Assembly: GCA_947462335.1 (NCBI GenBank)
Contig: OX381721.1
Location: 36,916,488 to 36,980,487, forward strand
Direction of reading: 5' to 3'
Source: Harmothoe impar
Taxonomy: Eukaryota > Annelida > Polychaeta > Phyllodocida > Polynoidae
Length of the DNA: 64,000 bases
A model generated the notes under the pieces. That model was given only the letters and a program-made list of their open reading frames with translations. It had not been told where the DNA came from and did not search any database. The translations under genes were made by a program, and so were the position numbers. This document shows positions 30,705 to 41,092 of the stretch, in pieces. The first letter of the stretch is position 1. Every line of letters starts with the position of its first letter.

Positions 30705-31276
30705 ATACACAGAGAATAAACAGTGTCAAAAGGGAGTCAAGAATGACTCCAGAATGACTCCTCTTTCTAGGGTAGTCCATGTCGCCTAATGGAGCATAGG
30801 TGACTCACTGGCTGACCTAAGGGAGTCACCTGGGGAGTCATATAGCTTTCTGGGTCATATGACTCCCCGAGGTGACTCCCTTAGGTCAGCCAGAGTTGCG
30901 ATAGGCGACCTTGACTCCCCTAGAGAGGGGGGTCATTCTGGAGGCAACCTGGAGGATCTCAGAACGGACTCGTCAGTCGTCATAATTAAATTTTTGTCAA
31001 AACATGTCAAAAGTGTAAAGGGCATATCACACACACAAACAAATATTGAGGCCATTTCAGAAAATACACTATACACTATACAAAGATGGTAAATACCATA
31101 CACTAGATATAGATGGCAAAATGTGTCCAAATATATTTTTTGACAATTCTATCTTCTGAAACACTTTTTCCTGGTGGTCGTCAAACAGGCCTCGTCACGT
31201 CACCAGTTCCTTATGACCACGTCAGTTGTTCTGAATGAGCCTCCATGACTCCCTTTTAACACTATTTATTCTCTGA
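30705..31276 (+). mobile_element. Family C MITE with nested family B
   Basis: ACACAGAGAATAAACAGTGT, then CAAAAGGGAGTC, at the left pairs with GACTCCCTTTTAACACTATT, then TATTCTCTGAGT, at the right. The interior has mirrored CCTAAGGGAGTCACCTGGGG and GTGACTCCCTTAGGTCAGCC. A family B copy at 30951-31243 interrupts the AACCTGGA^CTCCC junction of family C. Confidence 0.88.
30951..31243 (+). mobile_element. Family B MITE nested in family C
   Basis: GGAGGATCTCAGAACGGACT to TTGTTCTGAATGAGCCTCC, with the family landmarks GTCGTCATAATT and GTCACGTCACCAG. Nesting shows that B was active after this C copy inserted. Confidence 0.88.
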
Positions 31277-31303
31277 GTGCAGGTTCTACGGTAGCACCTG
31301 CCG

Positions 31304-31343
31304 TATACATGTGTGTGTGTGTGTATGTGTGTGTGTGTTGGGG
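31304..31343. repeat. GT microsatellite
   Basis: (GT)n interrupted by ATGTGT. A CATATAAAGGCGG motif at 31383 resembles a TATA box but belongs to a repeat shared with 28184-28215. Confidence 0.9.
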
Positions 31344-31499
31344 TGTGGACTAGTGTGCAGGCGGTGTCCCGTGCATTGTGCCCCATATAAAGGCGGCCTA
31401 GTGATGTACTGGAGGGCCCGGGTGTAAGAGCCCTTAGACACGAACTCACACAGGAGCACCACTCGTACAAACCAGGGCCATGCAGAGTGCAGCTATATA

Positions 31500-31740
31500 G
31501 GGCCAAAAAGAAAAGGTTTGTTTCAGATCACCCGACCGACCTTATTAAAAGTGGGCCGACCCTACGTTTTTTTTATGCAATTTTGAAGAAATTTTCAATT
31601 TTTTACCCTTTTTTGGTCAATTTTAGGGGATCTAAAAAAGTTGGGTAGTACAATCATGAAAAAAAATAAAAAAATCCGACCTACCGACCCTACATTTTCC
31701 TCCCATGTTACCTGAAACAAACCTTTTTTTTACTGGGCCT
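31500..31740. mobile_element. Family G MITE, intact
   Basis: GGGCCAAAAAGAAAAGGTTT and TTCAGATCACCCGACCG at the left; ACCTGAAACAAACCTTTTTT and TACTGGGCC at the right. The outer arms of about 35 bp are inverted repeats. Related copies at 9418, 35614 and 51377. Confidence 0.88.
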
Positions 31741-31761
31741 AGTCGTAGTCTGTGGACTATA

Positions 31762-32002
31762 TTAACCCTTTAAGGGCAGCATGTCGCTAAATGGCGATAT
31801 TTCCTGTTCTGATGTACAAACGCAGCTGCAACGGATAATTTACAAGCTCTGCATTGTTGTGCACTTTGCTGACCTTTCGTGAGCGTATCAATTTCATAAG
31901 GTCGGCATGATGCTTTGATGCAGTGCTCTAGGGCTGCATTTAACCATTATGAAGACCAAGGGCATGATGCATAAATGAACTATGCTGTCCTTAAAGGGCT
32001 TC
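31762..32002. mobile_element. Family E MITE, first of second dimer
   Basis: TTAACCCTTTAAGGGCAGCA to CTATGCTGTCCTTAAAGGGC, good 18-bp ends. The interior hairpins are only partly preserved. Confidence 0.75.
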
Positions 32003-32240
32003 CTCTTTAGGGACAGCATAGTGCTGTACTGCACAATGGCCTGTTGTAGTCTTGGAGTATGAATCTTGCTTTTGTGAATAACTCGCTAATGCTAGAATCA
32101 TGAATTAAATGGACCCTGCAGTGTAGATGACAACTCTCAGGGTGGACACAATGTTCTAACACATGGTCGGCGAGTTACTCGCTGTGTTTCTCATGAGTTA
32201 CTCGCTACATTGGTGCATCATGAGTCCTAACAGGGTTGGT
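32003..32240. mobile_element. Family E MITE, second of second dimer
   Basis: Starts CTCTTTAGGGACAGCATAGT directly after the first copy, and ends at CATCATGAGTCCTAACAGGG. GAGTTACTCGC motifs mark the hairpin centres. Confidence 0.65.
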
Positions 32241-32368
32241 GTTGGCATGGATATATATGTGGAGAACGCTGTATATGTCTAGACGATTATAGATTCAATA
32301 CTTGAGAGCTTAGAATGTATAACATAGGTCACGACGGTACAGTAGATCTAGAGAGTAGTGCTACCAAC

Positions 32369-33454
32369 CCTAGTAGCAAGCCCGCACGGGGCCAATTTGG
32401 TTTTAGCTCGGATTGGCTGTTTGAAGTCGGGCAAAACTGAGCTGGGTTTCATGTTGGGCAGATGGCTGGGCTGAAGTGTGGCCCCGATCGGGCTGCCCAT
32501 TTTGGGCTCAGATCAGTTTCAAAGCGGGCTGCCCGATTTGGGCTCAGATCAGTTGCAAAGAGGGCTACCCACTTTGGGTTCATGTTGGCCAGAAGACAGG
32601 AAACCCGTCCAAAACCCGTTCTGAGCCCAATTCGGGCAGCCCGCTTGGGGCCACACCAAAACCCAGTGCCCTAAACCAAAGGGCGCCCGTCGGTTAGCCC
32701 ATTCCGGGCCGATGAGGGCTGAGGTTGGGTTTGGACAGGGCAACTGGTCTAATAGTTCTGATGATTGACACCAGATGTCACTACTATACAATATCTAGAG
32801 TTTTCCAACAAAGCCAGATGAAATTGACATTATATAATAATGCAATAAAATGTTAAAGTGATGTAGAATAGGAAACAATAAATAGATGTTCTCACAGTTT
32901 AGAAATAAGATAGAATATATATTTGTATGATGCAAAGGAGGTTCTCTAAGCAGCTATCCAGTGTAAAAACTATTTCTGTGGCATTACAATCTTAATACAA
33001 GACTCATGTGCCCCATGTAGGTATGAACTATGGCTTTGAAGGCCAATGTGCACCATAGACACTTGTCTATGCTGTATGTGGCTCAAACCTGAAAATAATA
33101 GGCCTGCTTGATACTTCCATTATTGGGTAGGAAGAGTATGATTATGCCTTGGGTTGATTAGCAGGACCTAGGATATCTGCTTCAACAAATACAAGAAATC
33201 ATTGGAGAATGATTGAATAGATTCTAAAAACCCATAATTATCCGATCTTAGCCCGCCAGTCCAAAAACTGATCTGAGCCCAAAGTGGGCTTCCCGTCCAA
33301 AACCTGATCTGCACCCAACATGGGAAGCCCGCACGGGGCCAGACCAAAGCCCAGTGCCCTAAACCGACGGGAGCCCGCCGGTTAGCCCACTCCGGGCCAG
33401 ACTTGCAAACCCAGTCTGGCCCCGTCCGGGGCCATAGTGTGTTTGCTACTAGGG
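32369..33454. mobile_element. Family L element, 1.09 kb
   Basis: CCCTAGTAGCAAGCCCGCAC, then GGGGCCA, pairs with TGGCCCC..TTTGCTACTAGGG. The left 330 bp carry repeats of GGGCTGCCCRNTTTGGGCTC and AGATCAGTTNCAAAG; the right 220 bp carry their complement (CTGATCTGAGCCCAAAGTGG). The central 450 bp are AT-rich and non-coding. Frames at 32462-32697 and on the opposite strand read the GC-rich subterminal repeats. A non-autonomous DNA transposon with repeated putative transposase-binding sites. Confidence 0.82.
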
Positions 33455-33710
33455 AATAGGCTTGTGACTGTGTCTCACCAATATGGGCCAATGTTTTCGT
33501 CTATGACCGGATGCAATCTTTGACTGGGTCAATCTTTGACCGGGTGCAGTCTTTGACCGGCTCGCAAGAAAAAAAACTAATATAGGGTGGACAAAAAACG
33601 TTATGCTGATTATAATATCATAAGGGCCGCCATTTTCTTTTTTGGCCCCCTAAGATATCACAGAATAATCTTTTTTTAATCACTTTTTTTCATACCTGGT
33701 CAAAGATGGC

Positions 33711-33936
33711 TACCGTAAAACCTCGTGTATAACCCTAGCTCGCGTATTAACCGCACCCCTAACTTCAACAAATCATATAAGCCGCAGAGGGGTTCTGAGA
33801 ATTCCTTATTTTTGCACTGTACTATACATATAACACTCTCGTATAAGCCGCACCCTATATAGGCATGTTTGGTATCAAAAGAAAGCTGAGTCTGATTCGT
33901 GTACAAGCCGCTGCTTCTACGCGAGGTTTTACGGTA
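33711..33936. mobile_element. Family M MITE, nested
   Basis: TACCGTAAAACCTCGTGTAT at the left is the complement of CTACGCGAGGTTTTACGGTA at the right. The interior has repeated TATAAGCCGCA motifs, as does the copy at 59770. Confidence 0.9.
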
Positions 33937-33954
33937 GTAGTCAAATATTCCGCA

Positions 33955-34785
33955 TTAACTATAGAAGCCTGCTGCTTAGCTGAAGCTGGTTCCTGTCATG
34001 ACCGAAATTTGGTGTTTTAGGGGTCATAAACCTTTCAAGTATAGGCCTCTATTGTGGGTCCTTAGTTCACCTGTTCAGATTGGGGGAGTGCTTAGGACTC
34101 TCACCTACCAATCCATGCATCATGGGTTCAAATCCATGTCAAGGCAATTTTGTTCACACACAATTTTAAGATGTATTTTGGTAGGTCAAAAAATGTGATA
34201 GTATACAACTCGGTTGTAAAGATCCTTAACACCTAAAATCTAAGATTTAAGATGGTTTTGTATTGTTGCATTGGGTTTTCTTTGTAAATAATATTACTAT
34301 TTCTTACCAACTATAAAAAAATATATGTTGCCTTGGCATGGATTTGAACCTATTACCCCTGGATTGATTGGCCAGTGTCCTAACCACTCCCCCAATGCAA
34401 CCAGGTGGCATGAGATATATTCAAATACAACTGATTCAAAACCATTTTAGATTACACTATAAATATTGATCTTGTGTAAAGGATCTTTAAAACCGAATTG
34501 TATACTATCACAATTTTTGACCTACCAAAAATACATGTTAAAATTATGTGTGAACAAAACAGGCTAGACATGGATTTGAACTCATTACCCATTGATTGGT
34601 AGGCCAGAGTCCTAACCACTCCCCCAATCTGAACAGATGACCTAAGGACCCACAATAGAGGGCTATAAGTGAAAGGTTTATGACCCCTAAAACTCCGATT
34701 TCGGACATGACAGGAACCAGCTTCAGCTAAAGGTCTCACAAGGTAGAATTACTGCATCCTGCTAGTGCCCTATAGGACCCGGTCA
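33955..34785. mobile_element. Family W fold-back element with three tRNA-like cores
   Basis: 33972-34235 (GCTGAAGCTGGTTCCTGTCA, TTAGGGGTCATAAACCTTTC) is inverted at 34470-34745 (GAAAGGTTTATGACCCCTAA, GACAGGAACCAGCTTCAGC). Each arm holds a tRNA-like core: plus strand A box GGGGGAGTGCTTAGG (34082) and B box GGTTCAAATCC (34125); minus strand B box complement GGATTTGAACT (34573) and A box complement CCTAACCACTCCCCC (34611). A third, minus-strand core lies in the loop (34340-34393). tRNA-derived SINE heads captured in a hairpin. Confidence 0.7.
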
Positions 34786-34825
34786 AAGACAGCAACAATG
34801 GCCCGATCTCAGGAGACCTCGTACA

Positions 34826-35613
34826 GTAGTATCTACTTATTCAGTACGTGAAAACCTATGTCAAATCCTAATCTATTAAACATTCAAATCCTGATGTTTT
34901 CTCAAAAGGCACTATCTATAACAGAAAGGTACAGACAGCATGGTGGATAGAGCAACTAACGACCAGCTCTCTTAAACTTTTTCACTTATGAAATGACATG
35001 TAAAGGCAGTCACTATTCAGTAAATGAGTGATTATACAGTATTCTGGATTGTATGAAGGTAAAGAAATACCATTGCGAAAATACCAGCAAGCAAGTAAAT
35101 TCCAATCCAAAAAGAAAAGTTGACTTTTCAGAAAAGCTAGTGACACATCTGCAGCGGAGCAGACATAGTAAATATAACCTGCAAATTCTGCCTTTTAACC
35201 CACAATGTGTGAGTTGTATTTGCTATGGGATGTTCCTTTTGTAAAAAAAGGAAATGTCGACATCACAGACAAGGTTATAATGGCGCTCTGCTACATTGTG
35301 CATAAACAAGATTTTATTGTTATGAGAATTACCCTTTTCATTCTGCACAGGTCTGTCACTTGTCTAGCCTCGTGTCTAGACATTTAACATTTGAAAGTTT
35401 CTCTGTCTAAAAAAGAGCCTGACTTAGTCATTGTTATCAGGTTATCACAAAAACAGCTGGAAGTCTTATGATGCCGTGACATGCCATGACTCTATGCTTC
35501 CATGGTATTTAATCTTCCAGTGCATATACGTGAAAAGCTAAAGAAAGGAGATTTTACCTTTGAGACTTTCCTTCAAAACTGTTGTAGACATTTGACATGT
35601 TCATTGTAGCTTA
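34826..35613. other. No gene seen
   Basis: AT-rich. Frames of 60-63 codons at 35053 and 35205 overlap in different phases and show no domain. No inverted ends recognised. Confidence 0.4.
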
Positions 35614-35871
35614 GGCCAAAAAAAAAGCAAATTTTTTGTGGTCTGCAGCCCATAATATGGTACTCATCATGGGAAACAAGAATCTGTTTTTTTTTATGCA
35701 ATTCTGAAGAAATTTTAGCTTTTTTACCAATTTTCGGTCAATTTTAGGGGTTTCAAAAGAATTGGCTAATACATTCATGTTAAAAAAAAATTAGAAAAAG
35801 AGAAAAATCCGACCTACCGACCCTACATTTTCCTCTCATGTTACCTGAAACAAACCTCTTTTTTTTTGGCC
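35614..35871. mobile_element. Family G MITE, altered left end
   Basis: The right half (ATCCGACCTACCGACCCTAC, GTTACCTGAAACAAACC, TTTTTTTTGGCC) is nearly identical to the 31500 copy. The left GGCCAAAAAAAAAGC is followed by CATGGGAAACAAGAATCTG, unlike family G, so the left third has been replaced. Confidence 0.75.
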
Positions 35872-36125
35872 TTATGATATAAAGGGTAGGAAGTGTATTT
35901 GTATAGAGTGCAGGGTTTTAACTGCTCAGCTTCACTCATTGAAGCATAGTAATAATATTACAATGCTTCAAGGAGCAGTAGAATACGATGTACATTTACA
36001 GCATTTAGTAGTTAAACCACTACTAGACTGCTGTATGTAGGATAAAGGCGACAGTCAAGGCTGATCATCAGTCGCAGTTGAGTGTACTCAGCCGTGAATA
36101 AGCCATTATCCTCAGTACATTATTA
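35872..36125. other. Unique left flank of the fold-back dimer
   Basis: No gene or repeat seen. CATTAT and the target TA at 36124-36125 precede the element; TATTGTGG follows it at 42456, so the empty site would read CATTATTATATTGTGG or CATTATTATTGTGG. Confidence 0.5.
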
Positions 36126-36407
36126 GTGGGGGGGCAATTGTATTTCCGTGGGAATTTCGTGGTTATGGTAGTTTCTCAACTGATTTCTATAGTTTCAAAG
36201 GTGATAAAGAAGATAGGATACCGCTCCATTTTTGATTTTTACTATTTGAGCTATTTTTAGGCCAACTAAATTAATTGGTGTAATCAGAGCTAAGTGGGGC
36301 TCTTTCTCTTAAGAAAATAGAGCTATGACTTTTCTAACAATGCCTACCCCCCCATATTTAACTATAGGGAATCTTGTGGTGAGATTTATTTTTCTGTATT
36401 TCTAATG

Positions 36408-36727
36408 GTTGCCTAGCAACAGGCATATTGGGCTACTTATCTATAGTAACAGAGCCAATACAGTTGCATTACAGTTGGATGGTACATTGTATATGGATAA
36501 TCTTGCAATATATCATAACATTTACATCTATATGTATTGGCCCATATATTGCCTAGCAACAGACATACTTTGTTATTTCTGCATAGCAACAGTACCTCTA
36601 ACTGCAGATGTACAGAATGAAGTTATTTCTAGCATCTTGTTCATTCAATGCTTAGGTAGGTATACCATGAATTCCAGATACATTCTATATACATTAGCCC
36701 AGTTATTGCCTAGCAACAAGGGTCCAT
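36408..36727. promoter_or_regulatory. Cluster of RFX/X-box-like palindromes, left arm of copy 1
   Basis: GTTGCCTAGCAAC at 36408-36420, ATTGCCTAGCAAC at 36548-36560 and 36715-36727, and a weaker TCTGCATAGCAAC at 36578-36590. The first fits the X-box consensus for RFX factors (GTNRCC, 0-3 bases, RGYAAC) exactly; the others differ at one half-site end. Equivalent sites in the loop (37291, 37478, 38256) and right arm (38674, 38831, 38982) bring the total to about ten. Copy 2 has all of them about 3164 bp further on. Binding is not shown by the sequence. Confidence 0.6.
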
Positions 36728-36898
36728 GCATTCTTTACCCTACAGACAACACAGATAGTTTACTCTGGGGAGAGAGACCCAGCAACTTGCAACAGCAACT
36801 TGCAATAGCAGTGGTTTGCTTGATGAGTCAATTAATGCTAGGCAATATTTGGGCTAATGTAATAACAGAAGTTTGCTTAAAGTGGTCGGATGTTCCTG

Positions 36899-37258
36899 CA
36901 CTGAAAATCCATAGGTTGAAAGGGTTAGTCAGTACAGACTATCCTATGTTCGTCATATGTGTGTTAATCACAATGGCAAAGTTATATTCAAAAATTACTG
37001 AGGGGGTTAGTCAGTAGTGGCTAACTTAGGTTCATCATTTGTGTGTTGTATTTGTATGCCACTAAATGGTGTCACCTGTAAGATACCATAATCACCACTC
37101 AGTGGCTCCCCCTGGAAATTAAAAGACTAAGGTGGGCTGGTCAGTACTAACCTGACAATAATAACTCACCTAGGTTGGTCGTATAGGAAAAATGACTAAC
37201 TAGGTTAGGTACTAGTGACTGAGAGATTAGTCTTATAGGGAGCCTAGGAATATCAGTG
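36899..37258 (+). mobile_element. Family A MITE inside fold-back copy 1
   Basis: CACTGAAAATCCATAGGTTG to CTAGGAATATCAGTG, inserted at the arm/loop boundary. The same insertion is present in fold-back copy 2, so the fold-back duplication is younger. Confidence 0.9.
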
Positions 37259-37695
37259 TGCTTGCAAGGGTAAAGAAAACATGGATGTTTGTTGCTAGGC
37301 AATATCTGGGCTCATATAATATGTTCATGATATAACTATCTTAGCCTAGAACGAACAAGATGCTATATAATGACTTCATTCTGTTCAGCTATAGACCCAG
37401 CAACTTGTAATAACAGTAGTTTGCTTAATGAGTTCAGATGATTCCTGTTTGCAGGGGTAAAGAAGACATGGATGCTTGTTGCTAGGCAATATCTGGGCTG
37501 ATATATAATGTATAATGCATGTAGAGTTCATGATATACCTACCTAAGCATAGAATGAACAAGATGGTAGAAAGGACTTAATTTTGTATAGCTACAGTTAA
37601 AGGTGCTGCTGCTATGCACAAATAGCAAAGTTTGGCTGTTGCAAGGCAAGCTATCGTCCAATACATAAACACTATGTACACGGTTTGATATAATT

Positions 37696-37928
37696 CACTT
37701 CACATCCACTACCTTCTCCTCACATCCACTACCTTTTCCTCGAATCCACTACCTTCTCCTCACGTCTGCTACCTTCTCCTCACATTCACTTCCTTCTCCT
37801 CACATCCACTACCTACTCCTCATATCCACTACCTTCTCCTTACATCTTCTACCTTTTCCTGACATCCACTACATTTTCCTCACGTCTGCTAACTTCTCCT
37901 CATGTCTACTACCTTTTCCTCACGTTCA
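37696..37928. repeat. 20-bp pyrimidine minisatellite in loop of copy 1
   Basis: About 12 units of CACATCCACTACCTTCTCCT. The reverse complement of the same unit (AGGAGAAGGTAGTGGATGTG) forms 4-5 units at 38395-38480, so the two arrays can pair. In between, GGTTGGACATTAGGGAGG and related units repeat at about 37970-38120. Confidence 0.93.
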
Positions 37929-40063
37929 GCTCCTTTCCTGATGTGAGGAGAGGGTACTACTGTATGTGAGAGAAGGGTTGGACATTAGGGAGGGGTTGGA
38001 CATTAGGGAGGGGTTGGATGTAAGAGAGGGGGCTGGCTGTAATGGAGGGGGTGGATGTGAGTAAGGGTGTTGTACTTGAAGGCATGGGTTGGACATGAGG
38101 GAAGGGGTTGGATGTGAGGGTGAGGGTCGGACATATGATTTGTAAGCGATAGTGTTGGAAGTGAGGAATTTAAATGAGATATTATGTCAGGAGGGCCTGT
38201 ATTACCCTGTAATGCAACTGGCTCTGTTACTAAAGACAAGTAGCAAAATATGCCTGTTGCTAGGCAACCATTAGAAATACAGAAAATTAATCTCACCACA
38301 AGATTCCCTATAGTTGATTTTATTTTTATTTTTTAGGGGGGGGGGGTGGTAGGTATTGCTAGCAACAAACATCCATGTTCAGTAGGTAGTGTATGTGAGC
38401 AGAAGGTAGTGGACCTGAGGAGAAGGTAGGAGACATGAGGAGAAGGTAGTGGATGTGAGGAAAAGGTAGTGGATGTGAGGAAGATGCAAAATGGACTTGT
38501 CGGAACACTTTAAGCAAACTACTGTTATCATAATTAGCCAAGATATAGCCTAGCATCAATTGTCTCATCAAGCAAACCACTGCTATTGCAAGTTGCTGTT
38601 GCAAGTTGCTGGGTCTCTCTCCCCAGAGTAAACTATCTGTGTTGTCTGTAGGGTAAAGAATGCATGGACCCTTGTTGCTAGGCAATAACTGGGCTAATGT
38701 ATATAGAATGTATCTGGAATTCATGGTATACCTACCTAAGCATTGAATGAACAAGATGCTAGAAATAACTTCATTCTGAACATCTGCAGTTAGAGGTACT
38801 GTTGCTATGCAGAAATAACAAAGTATGTCTGTTGCTAGGCAATATATGGGCCAATACATATATATAGATGTAAATATTATGATATAATTGACTAAGAATA
38901 TTGCAAGATTATCCATATACCATCCAACTGTAATGCAACTGTATTGGCTCTGTTACTATAGATAAGTAGCCCAATATGCCTGTTGCTAGGCAACCATTAG
39001 AAATACAGAAAAATAAACCTCACCACAAAATTCCCTATAGTTGATTTTGGGGGGGTAGGTAATGTTAGAAAAGTGATAGCTCTATTTTCTTAAGAGAAAG
39101 AGCTCCACTAAGCTCTAATTACACTAGTTAACTTAATTGGCCTAAAAATAGCTCAAATAGTAAAAATCAAAAATGGAGCGGTATCCTATCTTCTTTAGCA
39201 CCCTTTAATCCATACATTCCACTTGAAAAAGTACCATAACCATGAAAATCCCACGGGATCTAGTAAATGTGACAATTGCCCCCCCACTAGTGGGGGGGCA
39301 ATTGTATTTCCGTGGGAATTTCGTGGTTATGGTAGTTTCTCAACTGATTTCTATAGTTTCAAAGGTGATAAAGAAGATAGGATACCGCTCCATTTTTGAT
39401 TTTTACTATTTGAGCTATTTTTAGGCCAACTAAATTAATTGGTGTAATCAGAGCTAAGTGGGGCTCTTTCTCTTAAGAAAATAGAGCTATGACTTTTCTA
39501 ACAATGCCTACCCCCCCATATTTAACTATAGGGAATCTTGTGGTGAGATTTATTTTTCTGTATTTCTAATGGTTGCCTAGCAACAGGCATATTGGGCTAC
39601 TTATCTATAGTAACAGAGCCAATACAGTTGCATTACAGTTGGATGGTACATTGTATATGGATAATCTTGCAATATATCATAACATTTACATCTATATGTA
39701 TTGGCCCATATATTGCCTAGCAACAGACATACTTTGTTATTTCTGCATAGCAACAGTACCTCTAACTGCAGATGTACAGAATGAAGTTATTTCTAGCATC
39801 TTGTTCATTCAATGCTTAGGTAGGTATACCATGAATTCCAGATACATTCTATATACATTAGCCCAGTTATTGCCTAGCAACAAGGGTCCATGCATTCTTT
39901 ACCCTACAGACAACACAGATAGTTTACTCTGGGGAGAGAGACCCAGCAACTTGCAACAGCAACTTGCAATAGCAGTGGTTTGCTTGATGAGTCAATTAAT
40001 GCTAGGCAATATTTGGGCTAATGTAATAACAGAAGTTTGCTTAAAGTGGTCGGATGTTTCCTG

Positions 40064-40423
40064 CACTGAAAATCCATAGGTTGAAAGGGTTAGTCAGTAC
40101 AGACTATCCTATGTTCGTCATATGTGTGTTAATCACAATGGCAAAGTTATATTCAAAAATTACTGAGGGGGTTAGTCAGTAGTGGCTAACTTAGGTTCAT
40201 CATTTGTGTGTTGTATTTGTATGCCACTAAATGGTGTCACCTGTAAGATACCATAATCACCACTCAGTGGCTCCCCCTGGAAATTAAAAGACTAAGGTGG
40301 GCTGGTCAGTACTAACCTGACAATAATAACTCACCTAGGTTGGTCGTATAGGAAAAATGACTAACTAGGTTAGGTACTAGTGACTGAGAGATTAGTCTTA
40401 TAGGGAGCCTAGGAATATCAGTG
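40064..40423 (+). mobile_element. Family A MITE inside fold-back copy 2
   Basis: Identical in position and sequence to the one in copy 1, apart from the extra T just upstream of it. Confidence 0.9.
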
Positions 40424-40859
40424 TGCTTGCAAGGGTAAAGAAAACATGGATGTTTGTTGCTAGGCAATATCTGGGCTCATATAATATGTTCATGATATAA
40501 CTATCTTAGCCTAGAACGAACAAGATGCTATATAATGACTTCATTCTGTTCAGCTATAGACCCAGCAACTTGTAATAACAGTAGTTTGCTTAATGAGTTC
40601 AGATGATTCCTGTTTGCAGGGGTAAAGAAGACATGGATGCTTGTTGCTAGGCAATATCTGGGCTGATATATAATGTATAATGCATGTAGAGTTCATGATA
40701 TACCTACCTAAGCATAGAATGAACAAGATGGTAGAAAGGACTTAATTTTGTATAGCTACAGTTAAAGGTGCTGCTGCTATGCACAAATAGCAAAGTTTGG
40801 CTGTTGCAAGGCAAGCTATCGTCCAATACATAAACACTATGTACACGGTTTGATATAAT

Positions 40860-41092
40860 TCACTTCACATCCACTACCTTCTCCTCACATCCACTACCTT
40901 TTCCTCGAATCCACTACCTTCTCCTCACGTCTGCTACCTTCTCCTCACATTCACTTCCTTCTCCTCACATCCACTACCTACTCCTCATATCCACTACCTT
41001 CTCCTTACATCTTCTACCTTTTCCTGACATCCACTACATTTTCCTCACGTCTGCTAACTTCTCCTCATGTCTACTACCTTTTCCTCACGTTC
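40860..41092. repeat. 20-bp pyrimidine minisatellite in loop of copy 2
   Basis: Same unit order and variants (for example TCGAATCCACTACC and CACGTCTGCTACC) as in copy 1. No unit number change is apparent, although such arrays usually change length quickly. Confidence 0.93.

Larger units (their letters stand above)
33457..34825. mobile_element. Family D element (CAAAGA subtype) split by nested insertions
   Basis: GGCTTGTGACTGTGTCTCAC, then repeats of TTTGACCGGGTGCAGTC, on the left; the right half is ATACCTGGTCAAAGATGGCT (33694) and, after the nested elements, GACCCGGTCAAAGACAGCAA and CAGGAGACCTCG. Families M and W inserted in the right subterminal repeats. Confidence 0.75.
36126..39287 (+). 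mobile_element. X-box-rich fold-back transposon, copy 1 (3162 bp)
   Basis: Starts GTGGGGGGGCAATTGT and ends ACAATTGCCCCCCCAC, flanked by TA on both sides (36124 and 39288), like Tc1/mariner-type insertions. Arms of about 770 bp (36126-36897 and 38500-39287) are inverted. The loop of 1.6 kb holds a family A MITE, a 20-bp minisatellite and its inverse, and GGTTGGACATTAGGG repeats. About ten near-palindromes of the form RTTGCCTAGCAAC punctuate the arms and loop. The 202-codon frame at 36409-37017 and its mirror on the minus strand at 38359-38916 read the sub-repeats in both arms, and show no transposase motif; they are not called as genes. Non-autonomous, source of transposase unknown. Confidence 0.9.

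Noticed and set aside
31383..31393. TATA-like CATATAAAGG as a promoter
   Set aside because: Part of a segment repeated at 28184-28215, with no downstream exon.
34082..34140. Functional tRNA gene
   Set aside because: A and B boxes are present but acceptor and anticodon stems do not close; repeated in an inverted element, so SINE-like.
36409..37017. 202-codon frame and its mirror copies (38359-38916, 39573-40079, 41525-42082) as a transposase gene
   Set aside because: It reads the palindromic sub-repeats in both arms; no DDE, helix-turn-helix or zinc-finger signature, and similarity between copies is explained by nucleotide identity of the repeat.
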